A stretch of DNA of 64,000 nucleotides from JABDPF01 sp037384065. GTDB taxonomy: Bacteria; Pseudomonadota; Gammaproteobacteria; Xanthomonadales; SZUA-36. A program made the translations under genes and the position numbers. The stretch is taken from positions 1 to 64,000 of the forward strand of contig JARROJ010000001.1 of the NCBI GenBank assembly GCA_037384065.1. Direction: 5' to 3'. The stretch's first letter is position 1, and each line of letters begins with the position of its first letter. The notes beneath the pieces were generated by a model, which did no database searches, was not told the DNA's origin, and saw only the letters and a program-made list of their open reading frames with translations. Shown here in pieces: positions 23,793-32,263 of this stretch.

Positions 23793-25997
23793 TCAGTTCA
23801 GACCGCGGATCTCGAGCAAGGGCTCGATCGACGGATCCTGCCCGCGGAAGCGGCGGTAGAGCTCGTCGGCATCCATCGAGCCGCCGGCCTGGTACACGTT
23901 CTGCTTCAGCCGCGCCGCGAGCTCCGGGTCGAAAATGTCACCGGACTGTTTGAACGCGGTGAAACCATCGGCATCGAGGATTTCGGACCACAGGTAAGCG
24001 TAGTAACCGGCCGAATACCCGCCCGCGAAGATATGCGAGAAGTACGGACTGCGGTACCGCGACTCGATTTCGTCCGGCTTGCCGATCGCCGCCATCGCGT
24101 CGTCCTCGAACTTCGTGGCGTCTTCGACCGCGGCCGCCTCGTTCGGCGCCAGCGTGTGCCAGTTCATGTCCAGCAAGGAGGCCGCGATGTACTCGGTCGT
24201 CTTGAAGCCCTGGTTGTGCGTGCCGGCCGCGATGATCTTGTCGACCAGCTGCTGCGGAATCACCTCGCCCGTCTCGGCGTGCTTCGCGTAAACCGCCAGC
24301 ACTTCGGGCTGGGCCGCGTAGTGCTCCATGAACTGCGACGGGAACTCGATGAAATCGCGCGGCGTGCCGTTGGTGCCCGAAAAACGCTCGTAGCGGGCCT
24401 GGGTCAGAAGACCGTGCAGTCCGTGCCCGAACTCGTGGAACAGCGTTTCGACCTGGTCGTAACTGAGCAGGGTCGGCTCGCCATCGGCGGGAACCGCGAT
24501 GTTGAGGTTGTTCGTCACGATCGGCCGGACGTTCTGGCCGCCGGCGTTGAACGCCTCGCGGTAATTGCTCATCCACGCGCCGCCGCGTTTGGCGTCGCGC
24601 GCGTAATAGTCCAGCATGAACACGCCCAGCAGGCTGCCGTCGCTGTCCAGGACCTTGTAGGGCTGCACGACATCGTTCCATACCGGAACGTCCTGCAGCG
24701 GCTCAAAGGTCACGCCGAACAGTTTGTTGGCCACGTAGAACGCGCCGTCGCGCACGTTACCGAGCTCGAAATACGGTTTGACCTCGTCCTCGGTAATCGC
24801 GTACTTCTTCTGGCGGAGTTTTTCCGCGTAGTACCACCAGTCGTGTTGCTCGATCAGGAAATCGTGGCCTTCCTCCTGCACGATCTGCTGCATCTCGGCC
24901 AGCTCGTCGCGGGCCTTTTCCAGCCCGGGCTGCCAGACCTCGTTGAGGAAATTCTCGACGTTTTCCGGCGTTTTGGCCATGTTGGTCTCGAGCACGTAAG
25001 CGGCGTGGTTCGGGTAGCCCATCAGCTCGGCGCGCTCGGCGCGCAGCTTGGCCATTTCCGTGAGGATGTCGCGGTTGTCCTGGTCGTCGCCCTGGGCGCC
25101 CCGGGCCCGGTAGGCCTGGTTCATCTGGCGGCGGAGCTCGCGGTTGTCGGCGAAGGTCATGAAGCCTTCGTACGTGCCGCGATCGAGACCGAACACCCAG
25201 CCCTCCTTGCCCCGGCTCTCGGCCTTCGCGCGCGCGGAACCGATCATGTTGTCCGGCAATCCGGCGAGATCGGCCGTGTCGGTAACGTGCAGTTCGAAGG
25301 CCTTGGTCTGCTTGAGCAGGTTCTGCCCGAACACCGTGCTCAGCTCCGAAAGACGCGCGTTGATCTCTTTCATGCGGGTCTTGGCGGCGTCGTCCAGCGC
25401 CGCGCCGCGACGCACGAAATCGCGGTGGGTCAGTTCGACGAGGCGCAACTGCTGCGGATCGAGGCCGAGCGTCTCGCGCGCTTCGTACACGGCCCGGACG
25501 CGGCCATACAGCTTCTCATCCAGCAGGATGCGGTCCTCTTCCGCCGTCAGGCGCGGATAGATCTCGACCTCCAGTTCCTGCAGCTGATCGTTGGTGTCGG
25601 TGTTCGTGATGTTGCCGAAGACCCCGCTGACCCGGTCCAGCAGCCCGCCGGCGAGCTCCAGCGCTTCGACGGTGTTCTCGAAGGTCGGCGGCTCGGGGTT
25701 GTCGCGAATCGCGGCCACGTCGGCCCGCAACTGCTCGATACCCGCCTCGAAGGCCGGCTTGTAGTGCTCGTCCCGGATCTGGTCGAACGGCGGAATGCCA
25801 AACGGCGTATCCCATTCGGCGAAGAACGGATTGCCGGCCGTGTCCGGCGCCGGGGCCGGAGCCTCCGCAACGGGGTTTTCATTGGCTTTCATGCCGTCCT
25901 CGGCGACCTGGCCGGGCTGCTCGCCACAGCCGATCAGCAGTGCCGCGATGCCGGCGGCGCAAAGGGTTTTCAGTGGAACGATCGGTTTGGAATACAT
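23793..25997 (-). CDS. dcp: M3 family zinc metallopeptidase (peptidyl-dipeptidase Dcp-like) lipoprotein
   Basis: This 734-residue protein carries the M3 zinc motif HEFGHGLHGLL near residue 515 and the family's downstream ERFSGTNGTPRDFIEFPSQFMEHY. Length and the central region (NRELRRQMNQAYRARGAQ) match Dcp/oligopeptidase A. The N-terminus is a lipoprotein signal with the lipobox LLIGCGEQ, then an Ala/Pro linker, so the enzyme is probably anchored in the envelope and degrades periplasmic peptides by removing C-terminal dipeptides. Dcp of E. coli is cytoplasmic, but lipoprotein versions are common in related groups. The gene has its own terminator. Confidence 0.9.
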   Translation of the reverse strand: MYSKPIVPLKTLCAAGIAALLIGCGEQPGQVAEDGMKANENPVAEAPAPAPDTAGNPFFAEWDTPFGIPPFDQIRDEHYKPAFEAGIEQLRADVAAIRDNPEPPTFENTVEALELAGGLLDRVSGVFGNITNTDTNDQLQELEVEIYPRLTAEEDRILLDEKLYGRVRAVYEARETLGLDPQQLRLVELTHRDFVRRGAALDDAAKTRMKEINARLSELSTVFGQNLLKQTKAFELHVTDTADLAGLPDNMIGSARAKAESRGKEGWVFGLDRGTYEGFMTFADNRELRRQMNQAYRARGAQGDDQDNRDILTEMAKLRAERAELMGYPNHAAYVLETNMAKTPENVENFLNEVWQPGLEKARDELAEMQQIVQEEGHDFLIEQHDWWYYAEKLRQKKYAITEDEVKPYFELGNVRDGAFYVANKLFGVTFEPLQDVPVWNDVVQPYKVLDSDGSLLGVFMLDYYARDAKRGGAWMSNYREAFNAGGQNVRPIVTNNLNIAVPADGEPTLLSYDQVETLFHEFGHGLHGLLTQARYERFSGTNGTPRDFIEFPSQFMEHYAAQPEVLAVYAKHAETGEVIPQQLVDKIIAAGTHNQGFKTTEYIAASLLDMNWHTLAPNEAAAVEDATKFEDDAMAAIGKPDEIESRYRSPYFSHIFAGGYSAGYYAYLWSEILDADGFTAFKQSGDIFDPELAARLKQNVYQAGGSMDADELYRRFRGQDPSIEPLLEIRGLN

Positions 25998-26066
25998 GTC
26001 TCGACTCGGTTGTTGGATATGCGCGTAACCGTACCATTTTACGGCCCGGATCCACCCTGAGCCAGA

Positions 26067-27086
26067 TCATTTGTGACGCGCCAGAACGTGCATCTGCCAC
26101 AGATCCTTGCGCTCCATCTGCAGGAACGGCCGCATGGCCAGTCGCCCGGTCCGGCCAATACTGCGTTCGAGGTACCGCAATTCCTCGAAGCGCGCCCGCG
26201 TGCGCTCGCCGACGGGCAGTTCCAGCCCGTTTTCGCGGGCGATCAGCGCGGCCTTGGCCCGGATCGCGAGTTCGGTGTAGACCCGCAGGTAGCACAGCAT
26301 GTCGGCGACGACCGGGCCGTCGAACTTCGTCTTCAGGTCGGCCAGGAAGCGACCGACCTTCGAGTCCGGAAACTCCCCGGACGTAATCATCCGGATCAGC
26401 CGGGCGTCCGCGTCAAAATCGAGTTCCAGCCAGTCATGCAGGGCGCGCGCGCTGCGATCGAACACCAGCGCGAGCGCCGGCGGCAACAGCGCGGCCGTGC
26501 CCAGGGCCTGCAGGACCGGGGTTACCGGAAAATGGTTGAACACCGCGTGCAGCACCGCGGCCAGGCCCAGGCCCGGCAGGTAGCGCAAGGGGTTGATCTG
26601 CATCTGCCGTTCGGTCAGGGCCTGCGACACCAGCGCGAAAATCGCGGTCACGCCACCGTGCATGATGGCCGTGCCGAAACCACGCACGAACCAGACCGTC
26701 ATCCGCGCGTCACCGTGGACCTGCAGGATGAAGAAGTTCTCCACCATCGCGAAGCCCGCGCCGACCGCGAAGCCGAGGATGGCGGCATCGATCAGGAAGC
26801 CGACGCGGTGCGTGCGGAACAGGTAAACGACGATGAGCGCCTTGAGCGCCTCCTCCACCAGCGGCGCGACGTAACGGGAATACCGGGCGAAATCGAGGCC
26901 GGTCGCCGGGAGCAAGGCGCCGTTGAGGACCCACGCCAGCAGCGCGACCGCGCCCCCGGCGGCGATCACGGCGACCAGGGTTTTCAGGCGCAGCAGCTTG
27001 TAGCTGTCGAGGTACACCAGGAACCCGAGAAACGCCAGCACCGGCAGCAGGCCGACCAGGGCCTTGATTGTGAATTCGGCGGTCAC
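26067..27086 (-). CDS. PrsW-like intramembrane metalloprotease family protein
   Basis: This 339-residue polytopic membrane protein shows the PrsW/CAAX-protease motifs: VAPLVEEALKALIV (EExxK), FAMVENFFI, the HGGVTAIFALV helix and AVLHAVFNHFPV with two His. These should bind zinc in the membrane. PrsW cleaves anti-sigma factors in Bacillus, and here an anti-sigma gene lies just upstream, which is suggestive but not proof. A hydrophilic C-terminal domain of about 110 residues follows the membrane part. The start is probably GTG 27086; an upstream in-frame codon at 27221 would add 45 residues without similarity. Confidence 0.75.
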   Translation of the reverse strand: MTAEFTIKALVGLLPVLAFLGFLVYLDSYKLLRLKTLVAVIAAGGAVALLAWVLNGALLPATGLDFARYSRYVAPLVEEALKALIVVYLFRTHRVGFLIDAAILGFAVGAGFAMVENFFILQVHGDARMTVWFVRGFGTAIMHGGVTAIFALVSQALTERQMQINPLRYLPGLGLAAVLHAVFNHFPVTPVLQALGTAALLPPALALVFDRSARALHDWLELDFDADARLIRMITSGEFPDSKVGRFLADLKTKFDGPVVADMLCYLRVYTELAIRAKAALIARENGLELPVGERTRARFEELRYLERSIGRTGRLAMRPFLQMERKDLWQMHVLARHK

Positions 27087-27142
27087 GGCGGCCAGTTTAT
27101 CGGGAAACGGATCCGCCGTCCGGAGCGCGCAACCGCGGCGTC

Positions 27143-27175
27143 GGCCCAAAAAAAGCCGCCTGGGTACAGGCGCCC
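27143..27175 (-). terminator. Rho-independent terminator after the sigma/anti-sigma genes
   Basis: On the minus strand, CGCCTG (27172-27167) and CAGGCG (27162-27157) form a stem with a 4-base loop and are followed by seven T (27154-27148). It lies about 110 bp past the stop of the anti-sigma gene and upstream of the PrsW-like gene, so the latter needs its own promoter in the 56 bp between. Confidence 0.8.
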
Positions 27176-27188
27176 AACCACACAGAGT

Positions 27189-27206
27189 GGATTCGCATGC
27201 GAATCC
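27189..27206. promoter_or_regulatory. Perfect 18 bp palindrome
   Basis: GGATTCGCATGCGAATCC is its own reverse complement. It lies between the anti-sigma gene and the terminator hairpin, in a region with no gene. A perfect uninterrupted palindrome suits a dimeric regulator site better than a terminator. Its target is unknown. Confidence 0.4.
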
Positions 27207-27284
27207 GGTCCCCCAATTCAATCCTTCGCTACGCGCCCTCGCGCGAACAACGCACCCGATCCCGCGGTCGACGGCCGGATCGGC

Positions 27285-28028
27285 TCATTCGCCGAACGCC
27301 GTTTCGAAGCGGGTTCGGCCGTCGCTGCGGATCGCGACCCGCACCGCTTCGCCGTGGTCCGGATGAGCGGCCGTGGCCGGCAGCAGCAGCCCGAAGGCTG
27401 CCCCCGCCCCACCGGCCACACGCACGGTCCCCCCCGCAAATTCGATCCGGCCCGGCCCCGGACCGTCTTCGGCCACAACGACGCCGCCAAAGGTGCGTCC
27501 CGTGCCGTTCAGATCGACTTCGATCTCCACCGGACCCGTCGCCTCCACGCGGAACTCGAGCGAACGCGTGCCGCCGCGCTGGCCAAGACGCACCGACCCC
27601 GTGAGGCCGTCGGCGTCGATCCGTTGTTCGGCGTGTCCGGGCAGGCGGGCGGCCGGCGCCAGGGTTCCGCTCATCCACTGCTGCTCGAGCGGCGAGCCCC
27701 CCACCGGCAACAGACGCGACACCGCGACCGCGACCAGCAGGCCCGCAGCGAACGCCAGCGGCACGTGCGCGCGGCGCCAGCGGGGGCGCAACGGCGTCAC
27801 CTTCGCATCGCGCGAAGCGGCACGCGCCAGCACGCGTTCGGCCAGGTCCGCGGGCGGCGCCTGCTCGGGCAGCGATTCCAGCGCCGCCCCGACGCCGCGC
27901 AATTCCGCGCGCAGGGCGCGGGCTTCCGCCGAGGACGCCAGCAGCTCGTCGTGCTCGCGCTGCTCGCCGGGCGCCAGTTCGCCGTCCAGTCCGGCGCTGA
28001 TCAGTTCGCATTCGTGACGATCAAGCAT
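27285..28028 (-). CDS. Membrane anti-sigma factor of the ECF sigma factor
   Basis: This 247-residue protein begins with a short anti-sigma domain (CELISAGLDGELAPGEQ...), has one membrane helix (VPLAFAAGLLVAVAVSRLL, about residues 88-106) and ends with a roughly 130-residue periplasmic domain rich in Gly. The architecture is that of RseA-like or ZAS-type anti-sigma factors. However, the HxxxCxxC zinc motif is not clearly present: one His and one Cys lie near the N-terminus. It is 8 nt downstream of the sigma gene, which is the usual arrangement. Its signal is unknown; the nearby PrsW-like protease is a candidate. Confidence 0.7.
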   Translation of the reverse strand: MLDRHECELISAGLDGELAPGEQREHDELLASSAEARALRAELRGVGAALESLPEQAPPADLAERVLARAASRDAKVTPLRPRWRRAHVPLAFAAGLLVAVAVSRLLPVGGSPLEQQWMSGTLAPAARLPGHAEQRIDADGLTGSVRLGQRGGTRSLEFRVEATGPVEIEVDLNGTGRTFGGVVVAEDGPGPGRIEFAGGTVRVAGGAGAAFGLLLPATAAHPDHGEAVRVAIRSDGRTRFETAFGE

Positions 28029-28036
28029 GCCGCCCC

Positions 28037-28579
28037 CTAGAGCTCCACGCCGCGCGCGACGAGAACGTCCCGCATGCGGCGGCGCGCGGTGAACAACCGT
28101 GACTTGACGGTTTTTTCCGGAATTTCGAGAATCTCGCCGATCTCGCGGTAGCTGAATTCCGAGTAATGCCGCAGCACGACGACGACGCGGTAAATGTCGT
28201 CCAGCTGCATGAGACTGTCCCGGATTTCGCGGCTGAGCGATCCGCGCTCGGCCGAAGCATGGGGCCCCCGGTGATCCGGGATGTCCCGCTCGTCGAGCGA
28301 CTGGGTGCGGTACCTGCGCTTGTTGTGGTTGATCGACTCATTCACTGCAATCCGGTAGATCCAGCTGAAGAACCGGTAGGACGGATCGTACCGGTCCAGA
28401 TTCTCGAACGCCTTGAGGAATGCGGACTGGGTCACATCGGACGCATCGTCCGGGTTGCCGACGATGCGCAGCGCGGCGTTGAAGACCGGACCCTGGTACC
28501 GGTCCAGCAGGCCCGCCAGGGCCTGTCGATCGCCACGCCTGCCGCGCTCGATCAGTGCACTTTCCGGCGTTTCAGTCAC
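28037..28579 (-). CDS. ECF RNA polymerase sigma factor
   Basis: This 180-residue protein has region 2 (GPVFNAALRIVGNPDDASDVTQSAFLKAFENL with SWIYRIAVNESINHNKRR) and region 4 (LRHYSEFSYREIGEILEIPEKTVKSRLFTARRRM) of an extracytoplasmic-function sigma-70 factor. It lacks region 3, as expected. It is 49 bp downstream of the STAS gene in the same orientation and 8 bp upstream of its anti-sigma gene, so all five genes 27285-30604 may form one transcript. Its promoters cannot be read with certainty. Confidence 0.9.
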   Translation of the reverse strand: MTETPESALIERGRRGDRQALAGLLDRYQGPVFNAALRIVGNPDDASDVTQSAFLKAFENLDRYDPSYRFFSWIYRIAVNESINHNKRRYRTQSLDERDIPDHRGPHASAERGSLSREIRDSLMQLDDIYRVVVVLRHYSEFSYREIGEILEIPEKTVKSRLFTARRRMRDVLVARGVEL

Positions 28580-28627
28580 AAGTACATCCGGCCGCCGAAA
28601 AAGTTGGTGGGGTCGGGCAAAAAACGG

Positions 28628-28918
28628 TCATCGATTGCGAATGACGAACAGCCGGTCAAACCCGGAATAACTGAAAATATCGCTGATGTGGGCGTTGACG
28701 TTGCAGAGTTCGAGCCCGCCGCCGGCGCCCGCGAGACGCTTGTGCGTGCGCAACAGGACGCCGAGCCCGGCGCTGGAAATGTATTCGAGCGCCGCCATGT
28801 CCACCACGCAGCCGTCCTCGACCCCGTCGAGAAACGCCTGCGCGGACGGCGCCTGGGCCGCGTCGAGGCGGCCGCTCAGCACGACTTCGCCGTGTTCATT
28901 GAGTCCGATTTCGAACAT
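28628..28918 (-). CDS. STAS-domain anti-anti-sigma factor (RsbV/SpoIIAA type)
   Basis: This 96-residue single-domain STAS protein has the phosphorylation site in EYISSAGLGVLLRTHK, where a Ser of the SS pair corresponds to the regulatory Ser of SpoIIAA/RsbV. Its ATG at 28918 lies inside the end of the upstream kinase gene (23 nt overlap). In partner-switching systems the unphosphorylated STAS protein sequesters the kinase/anti-sigma factor. The second part FSYSGFDRLFVI fits the family's C-terminal helix. Confidence 0.88.
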   Translation of the reverse strand: MFEIGLNEHGEVVLSGRLDAAQAPSAQAFLDGVEDGCVVDMAALEYISSAGLGVLLRTHKRLAGAGGGLELCNVNAHISDIFSYSGFDRLFVIRNR

Positions 28919-29336
28919 TCTCCCCCTCCTCGCCGGAACCGCTCCGGTTGCTGAACGTGATCTTACTGGTCCGGTCCCGGTATTCGTAGTGGATCGAGTC
29001 CACCATCTTCGAGACCAGGTAGAGCCCGAGCCCGCCCGGTGCGCGCTCGGCCAGGACCGACTCGATGTCGACCGCGCCCGCCCGGGTCGGATCGAAGCGG
29101 TCGACACCGCGGTCCGTCATCGTCACCTCGATACCGTGGTCGATGGCGCGCAGCTCGATCGTGACCGGCTCGCTGGCCTCGGTATTGTAGGTGACCAGGT
29201 TGACGAACAGCTCCTCGATCGCGAGATCGACCTTCAGGCGCAGGGCCGGATCGATCGCCTGCGCTGTAAAAAAGGACGCCGTGTCGGCCACGATGGCATC
29301 GATTGCGGAAAAGCTGCGCGGGTAGCGGTTCTTCAC
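28896..29336 (-). CDS. RsbW/SpoIIAB-type serine kinase / anti-sigma ATPase
   Basis: This 146-residue GHKL ATPase has the N box LAIEELFVNLVTYN, a shortened G1 region (MTDRGVDRFDP) and G2 PGGLGLYLVSKMVD. It is of the HATPase_c_2 type that phosphorylates STAS proteins. It overlaps the phosphatase gene by 4 nt and the STAS gene by 23 nt. In Gram-negative bacteria such kinases often control a response regulator or another output rather than a sigma factor; here an ECF sigma gene is the next but one. Confidence 0.88.
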   Translation of the reverse strand: MKNRYPRSFSAIDAIVADTASFFTAQAIDPALRLKVDLAIEELFVNLVTYNTEASEPVTIELRAIDHGIEVTMTDRGVDRFDPTRAGAVDIESVLAERAPGGLGLYLVSKMVDSIHYEYRDRTSKITFSNRSGSGEEGENVRNRTQ

Positions 29337-30604
29337 GCAGCGCCCCCGGGTCGGCGCCTGACCAGCACGATCGTGATGTCGTCTTCCTGCGGACTGTCGC
29401 CGCCGTGGGCGCGAACGGCGGCCAGCAGTTCGTCGGCAATGCGTTCGGCCGGCCGGTCTCCGGCGCTTTGCAGGACGGCCTCGACGCGTTCGACCCCGAA
29501 CTGCTCGCCGTTTTCGTCGCGATACTCGAAAACGCCATCGGACAGCAGCGCCAGCAGGTCACCGGCGCTCAGCGCCAGGGTGGCCGCCGCCGGCGCCCGG
29601 TCGAGCGGCAGCGCGCCGAGCGGGAACGTCGTCGGCGGCAGCACCGCGCAGGTCCCGGTCGCCGCACGCCAGTGCAGGATGGGCGCCTGGCCCCCGGAGT
29701 GGTAGCGGAGTTCGGCGCGCTCCGGGTCGAGGAAACCGATGAATGCGGTAATGAAACGGTCGTCCGGCAGGTCTTCCTCGAGCTGGTTGTTGACGTGGCG
29801 GTAGGCGGCATCGAGATCCGCGCCGCATCGGAAGGCGACCCGCAGCATGGCCTGCATCTGTGTCGCCGACAGCGCCGGCCCGAATCCGTGCCCGGTCGCG
29901 TCGCCCATCAGGATGAACAGGCGGCCGTCGAGCATCACCAGGTCGAACAGGTCGCCCCCGGCATGCCGGGCGGGAAAAAAGCAGCCGTGGACTTCGTACC
30001 CGGGAATCGCCGGCATGGTTTCGGGCAGGGTGCTGAACTGGATTTCCCGGGCAACCTCGACTTCCTCCTCCAGGCGCACGTTCTCGCGCAAACGGTCGAT
30101 CAGCTGCACCTGCTGCATCGTCAACTGGCACTGGGCGGCCAGCGCGCGCATCAGGCGCCGGTCGGGTTCGGGCGCGGGCCCGGCGCACGGGCGCAGCAAT
30201 TGAAGCACGCCGAGCGGTTCGCCATCGTGTCCGGTGAGCGGCAGGCACAGCAGCGAACGCGTGCGCAGGCCGCAGGCCGCGTCGGCGGATGCCCGGAACC
30301 CGGGCTCGACCGTGACGTCCGCCACATCCAGGTCACGCTGCCCGCCCAGGCACGCGGCGGCGAGCCCGTCGAGCGATGCGACGGGCGCCGGATTCCGCTC
30401 CGGAAACGCCAGCCGCAGGCCGTCGCTCTCCCCGTCGCACAGCCACAGCACCGCGCGGCCTTCGGACAGCACCGCGTCACCGGCAGCAATCAACTGTCCC
30501 AGCCATGCGAACCGGTCGAAGCCGCCCGCCGCGCCGGACCCGTCGCCCAGCACGCGCGCGGTCGGCTCGGCCTGCAGCAGAGCGGCAAAATCACGACCTG
30601 GCAT
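29333..30604 (-). CDS. RsbU/SpoIIE-type PP2C serine phosphatase with a GAF-like domain
   Basis: This 423-residue protein has a GAF-like sensor (about 20-165; LLCLPLTGHDGEPLGVLQLL), a helical linker with ENVRLEEEVEVAREIQFSTLP, and a SpoIIE phosphatase domain. Metal-binding Asp residues occur in HAGGDLFDLV, LMGDATGHG, LLSDGVFEYRD and QEDDITIVLV. It should dephosphorylate the STAS partner in response to a cytoplasmic signal. A strong AAGGAGG lies 12-13 nt before the ATG at 30604. It is the first gene of the module and is divergent from the DUF3313-like genes. Confidence 0.9.
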   Translation of the reverse strand: MPGRDFAALLQAEPTARVLGDGSGAAGGFDRFAWLGQLIAAGDAVLSEGRAVLWLCDGESDGLRLAFPERNPAPVASLDGLAAACLGGQRDLDVADVTVEPGFRASADAACGLRTRSLLCLPLTGHDGEPLGVLQLLRPCAGPAPEPDRRLMRALAAQCQLTMQQVQLIDRLRENVRLEEEVEVAREIQFSTLPETMPAIPGYEVHGCFFPARHAGGDLFDLVMLDGRLFILMGDATGHGFGPALSATQMQAMLRVAFRCGADLDAAYRHVNNQLEEDLPDDRFITAFIGFLDPERAELRYHSGGQAPILHWRAATGTCAVLPPTTFPLGALPLDRAPAAATLALSAGDLLALLSDGVFEYRDENGEQFGVERVEAVLQSAGDRPAERIADELLAAVRAHGGDSPQEDDITIVLVRRRPGGAA

Positions 30605-30808
30605 GATGGATTTCTCCCTCCTTGCGAACCGGCAGAAGCAAGAGTACCAGAGCGAACCACCGGACGGACAACCCCCCGTCTTTTTCGGACAAGACGCGGG
30701 CCCGGTTGCGCGACATCATCGGGAGCGTGACCAAAGTGAACCTGCGGCATCGCTTGGTATCATAATGAGAGGATGCCCGATGACCCGAAGCACGAGCGGA
30801 GGAAGCCC

Positions 30809-31489
30809 ATGAAACATCTGAGACTACTGACCGGCCTGCTGGCGCTGGCCGCGCCACTGGCTGCAATCGCGACCGACAGCGACCCGTGGGAGGTGGCCCT
30901 GGACGGCATGGAGCAGATCGACAAAAGCCGGCACGGGGCGATCTATGCCGATCCGGGCGTCGACTGGAGTATCTACCAGCAGGTCCGGCTCGACCCGGCG
31001 ACGGTCGCCTTTCGCAAGAACTGGCTGCGCGACCAGAATCGCTACCAGACCAACCGGATCCGGACGCAGGACGTCGAGCGCATCAAGAACACCATGGCCG
31101 AGACCTTCGACAAGGTGTTCCGCGAGGAACTGGGTGGCGAAGGCGGCTATACCCTGACCGCGGAAAACGGCGAGGACGTGCTGCGCATCACGCCGCACAT
31201 CGAGGATCTCGACCTGTACGCTCCGGACCCCCGCTCCGCGCCGGGCATCCAGCGCAGCTACGCGGAATCGATGGGCCGGATGACCCTGCGCCTCGACTTC
31301 TACGACTCGGTGACCGGCGACCTGATCGCCACGGCCAGCGAGAACCGCGAAGCCCCGCGGCGCGGCTACCTGCAGTGGTCCAACAGCGTGACCAACACGA
31401 AGGAAGCGCGGTTGATGTTCCAGGGCTGGGCCAAGCGGCTGCGGGAACGCCTGGACGAAGCCCGCACGGTTGGATTGACGGAGGATTGA
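30809..31489 (+). CDS. Exported DUF3313-like protein, copy 1
   Basis: This 226-residue protein has a signal peptide (LLALAAPLAAIATD) and a conserved core with GAIYADPGVDWSIYQQV, VAFRKNWLRDQNR and a C-terminal SNSVTNTKEARLMFQGWAKRLRERL. The pattern resembles DUF3313, a family of envelope proteins of unknown role. The start at 30809 is preferred over an ATG at 30773 because GGAGGA precedes it at a good distance. The next gene encodes a clear paralogue, 3 nt downstream. A tandem duplication is evident from shared blocks such as TVAFRKNWLRDQNR and GDLIA-A-S-RE-P-RGY. Confidence 0.7.
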   Translation: MKHLRLLTGLLALAAPLAAIATDSDPWEVALDGMEQIDKSRHGAIYADPGVDWSIYQQVRLDPATVAFRKNWLRDQNRYQTNRIRTQDVERIKNTMAETFDKVFREELGGEGGYTLTAENGEDVLRITPHIEDLDLYAPDPRSAPGIQRSYAESMGRMTLRLDFYDSVTGDLIATASENREAPRRGYLQWSNSVTNTKEARLMFQGWAKRLRERLDEARTVGLTED

Positions 31490-31492
31490 ACG

Positions 31493-32188
31493 ATGGCAAC
31501 GAACCATGCCCTGTTACGACTGCTGCCGACCGCCGTCCTGCTGTTCGCGCCGGCCGCCATGGCCGCCACTGCGGACGCGGACAATGCGAGCGGCAGCGAA
31601 GGCCTGCAACGGGTCGAAAAGGACGCGCGGGGCGCCATTTACGCGCAGCCGGACGTCGACTGGAGCAGCTACGATTCGATCCTGCTCGAAGACGCCACGG
31701 TCGCCTTTCGCAAGAACTGGCTGCGTGACCAGAATCGCAGCCGCCGCTCGCTGACCGAGCGTGTCGGCACCGACGACGTGGAACGCATCAAGACCGGTCT
31801 GTCCAAACTGTTCAACGAGGTGTTCGTCGACGAACTCAGCCGGAACGGCGCCTGGTCGCTGGTCGAAGAGGCCGGCCCCAACGTGCTGCGGATCCGGCCG
31901 CAAATCGTCGATCTCGATGTCCGCGCACCGGACGTGCGCGGCACCAGCTACAGCCGGTCCTACACGGACTCGTCCGGCGAGATGACCCTCAAGCTGGAGC
32001 TTTACGACTCCGAGACGGGCGACCTGATCGCAGCGGCCAGCGACCGCCGCGAATCACCCTATCGCGGCTATATGCAGTGGACGACCAGCGTTTCCAACGC
32101 AGGCGACGCCCGGCAGATCGTGCAGCAATGGGCGCGCGCGCTGAACGAGCGCCTCACGGAGGCGACCCGGGACCGGTCGCAGCAATGA
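31493..32188 (+). CDS. Exported DUF3313-like protein, copy 2
   Basis: This 231-residue paralogue of the preceding protein has its own signal peptide (FAPAAMAATADAD). Roughly half of the residues are shared with copy 1, including GAIYAQPDVDWSSYDSI, TVAFRKNWLRDQNR and RESPYRGYMQW. The proteins have no cysteine lipobox, so they are probably soluble in the periplasm. Together they look like a duplicated pair that could form a heterodimer, but no substrate or partner is visible. Confidence 0.7.
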   Translation: MATNHALLRLLPTAVLLFAPAAMAATADADNASGSEGLQRVEKDARGAIYAQPDVDWSSYDSILLEDATVAFRKNWLRDQNRSRRSLTERVGTDDVERIKTGLSKLFNEVFVDELSRNGAWSLVEEAGPNVLRIRPQIVDLDVRAPDVRGTSYSRSYTDSSGEMTLKLELYDSETGDLIAAASDRRESPYRGYMQWTTSVSNAGDARQIVQQWARALNERLTEATRDRSQQ

Positions 32189-32228
32189 TCCGCCGGAGCC
32201 CGTCCGGGATTCCGCGATGAAACCGAAA

Positions 32229-32250
32229 CCGGGGCCGCTCGCGGCCCCGG
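32229..32250. terminator. Bidirectional terminator hairpin between convergent genes
   Basis: CCGGGGCCG (32229-32237) and CGGCCCCGG (32242-32250) form a perfect 9 bp stem with a CTCG loop. On the minus strand it is followed by TTTCGGTTTC. It separates the DUF3313 pair from the convergent BNR-repeat gene. Confidence 0.7.
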
Positions 32251-32263
32251 CTTCGATCAGCGT

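Noticed and set aside
30700..30772. Possible ECF-type promoter before the DUF3313-like genes
   Set aside because: GTGAACCT and TATCATAAT are present at a plausible spacing, but the consensus of this sigma factor is unknown and the match is weak.
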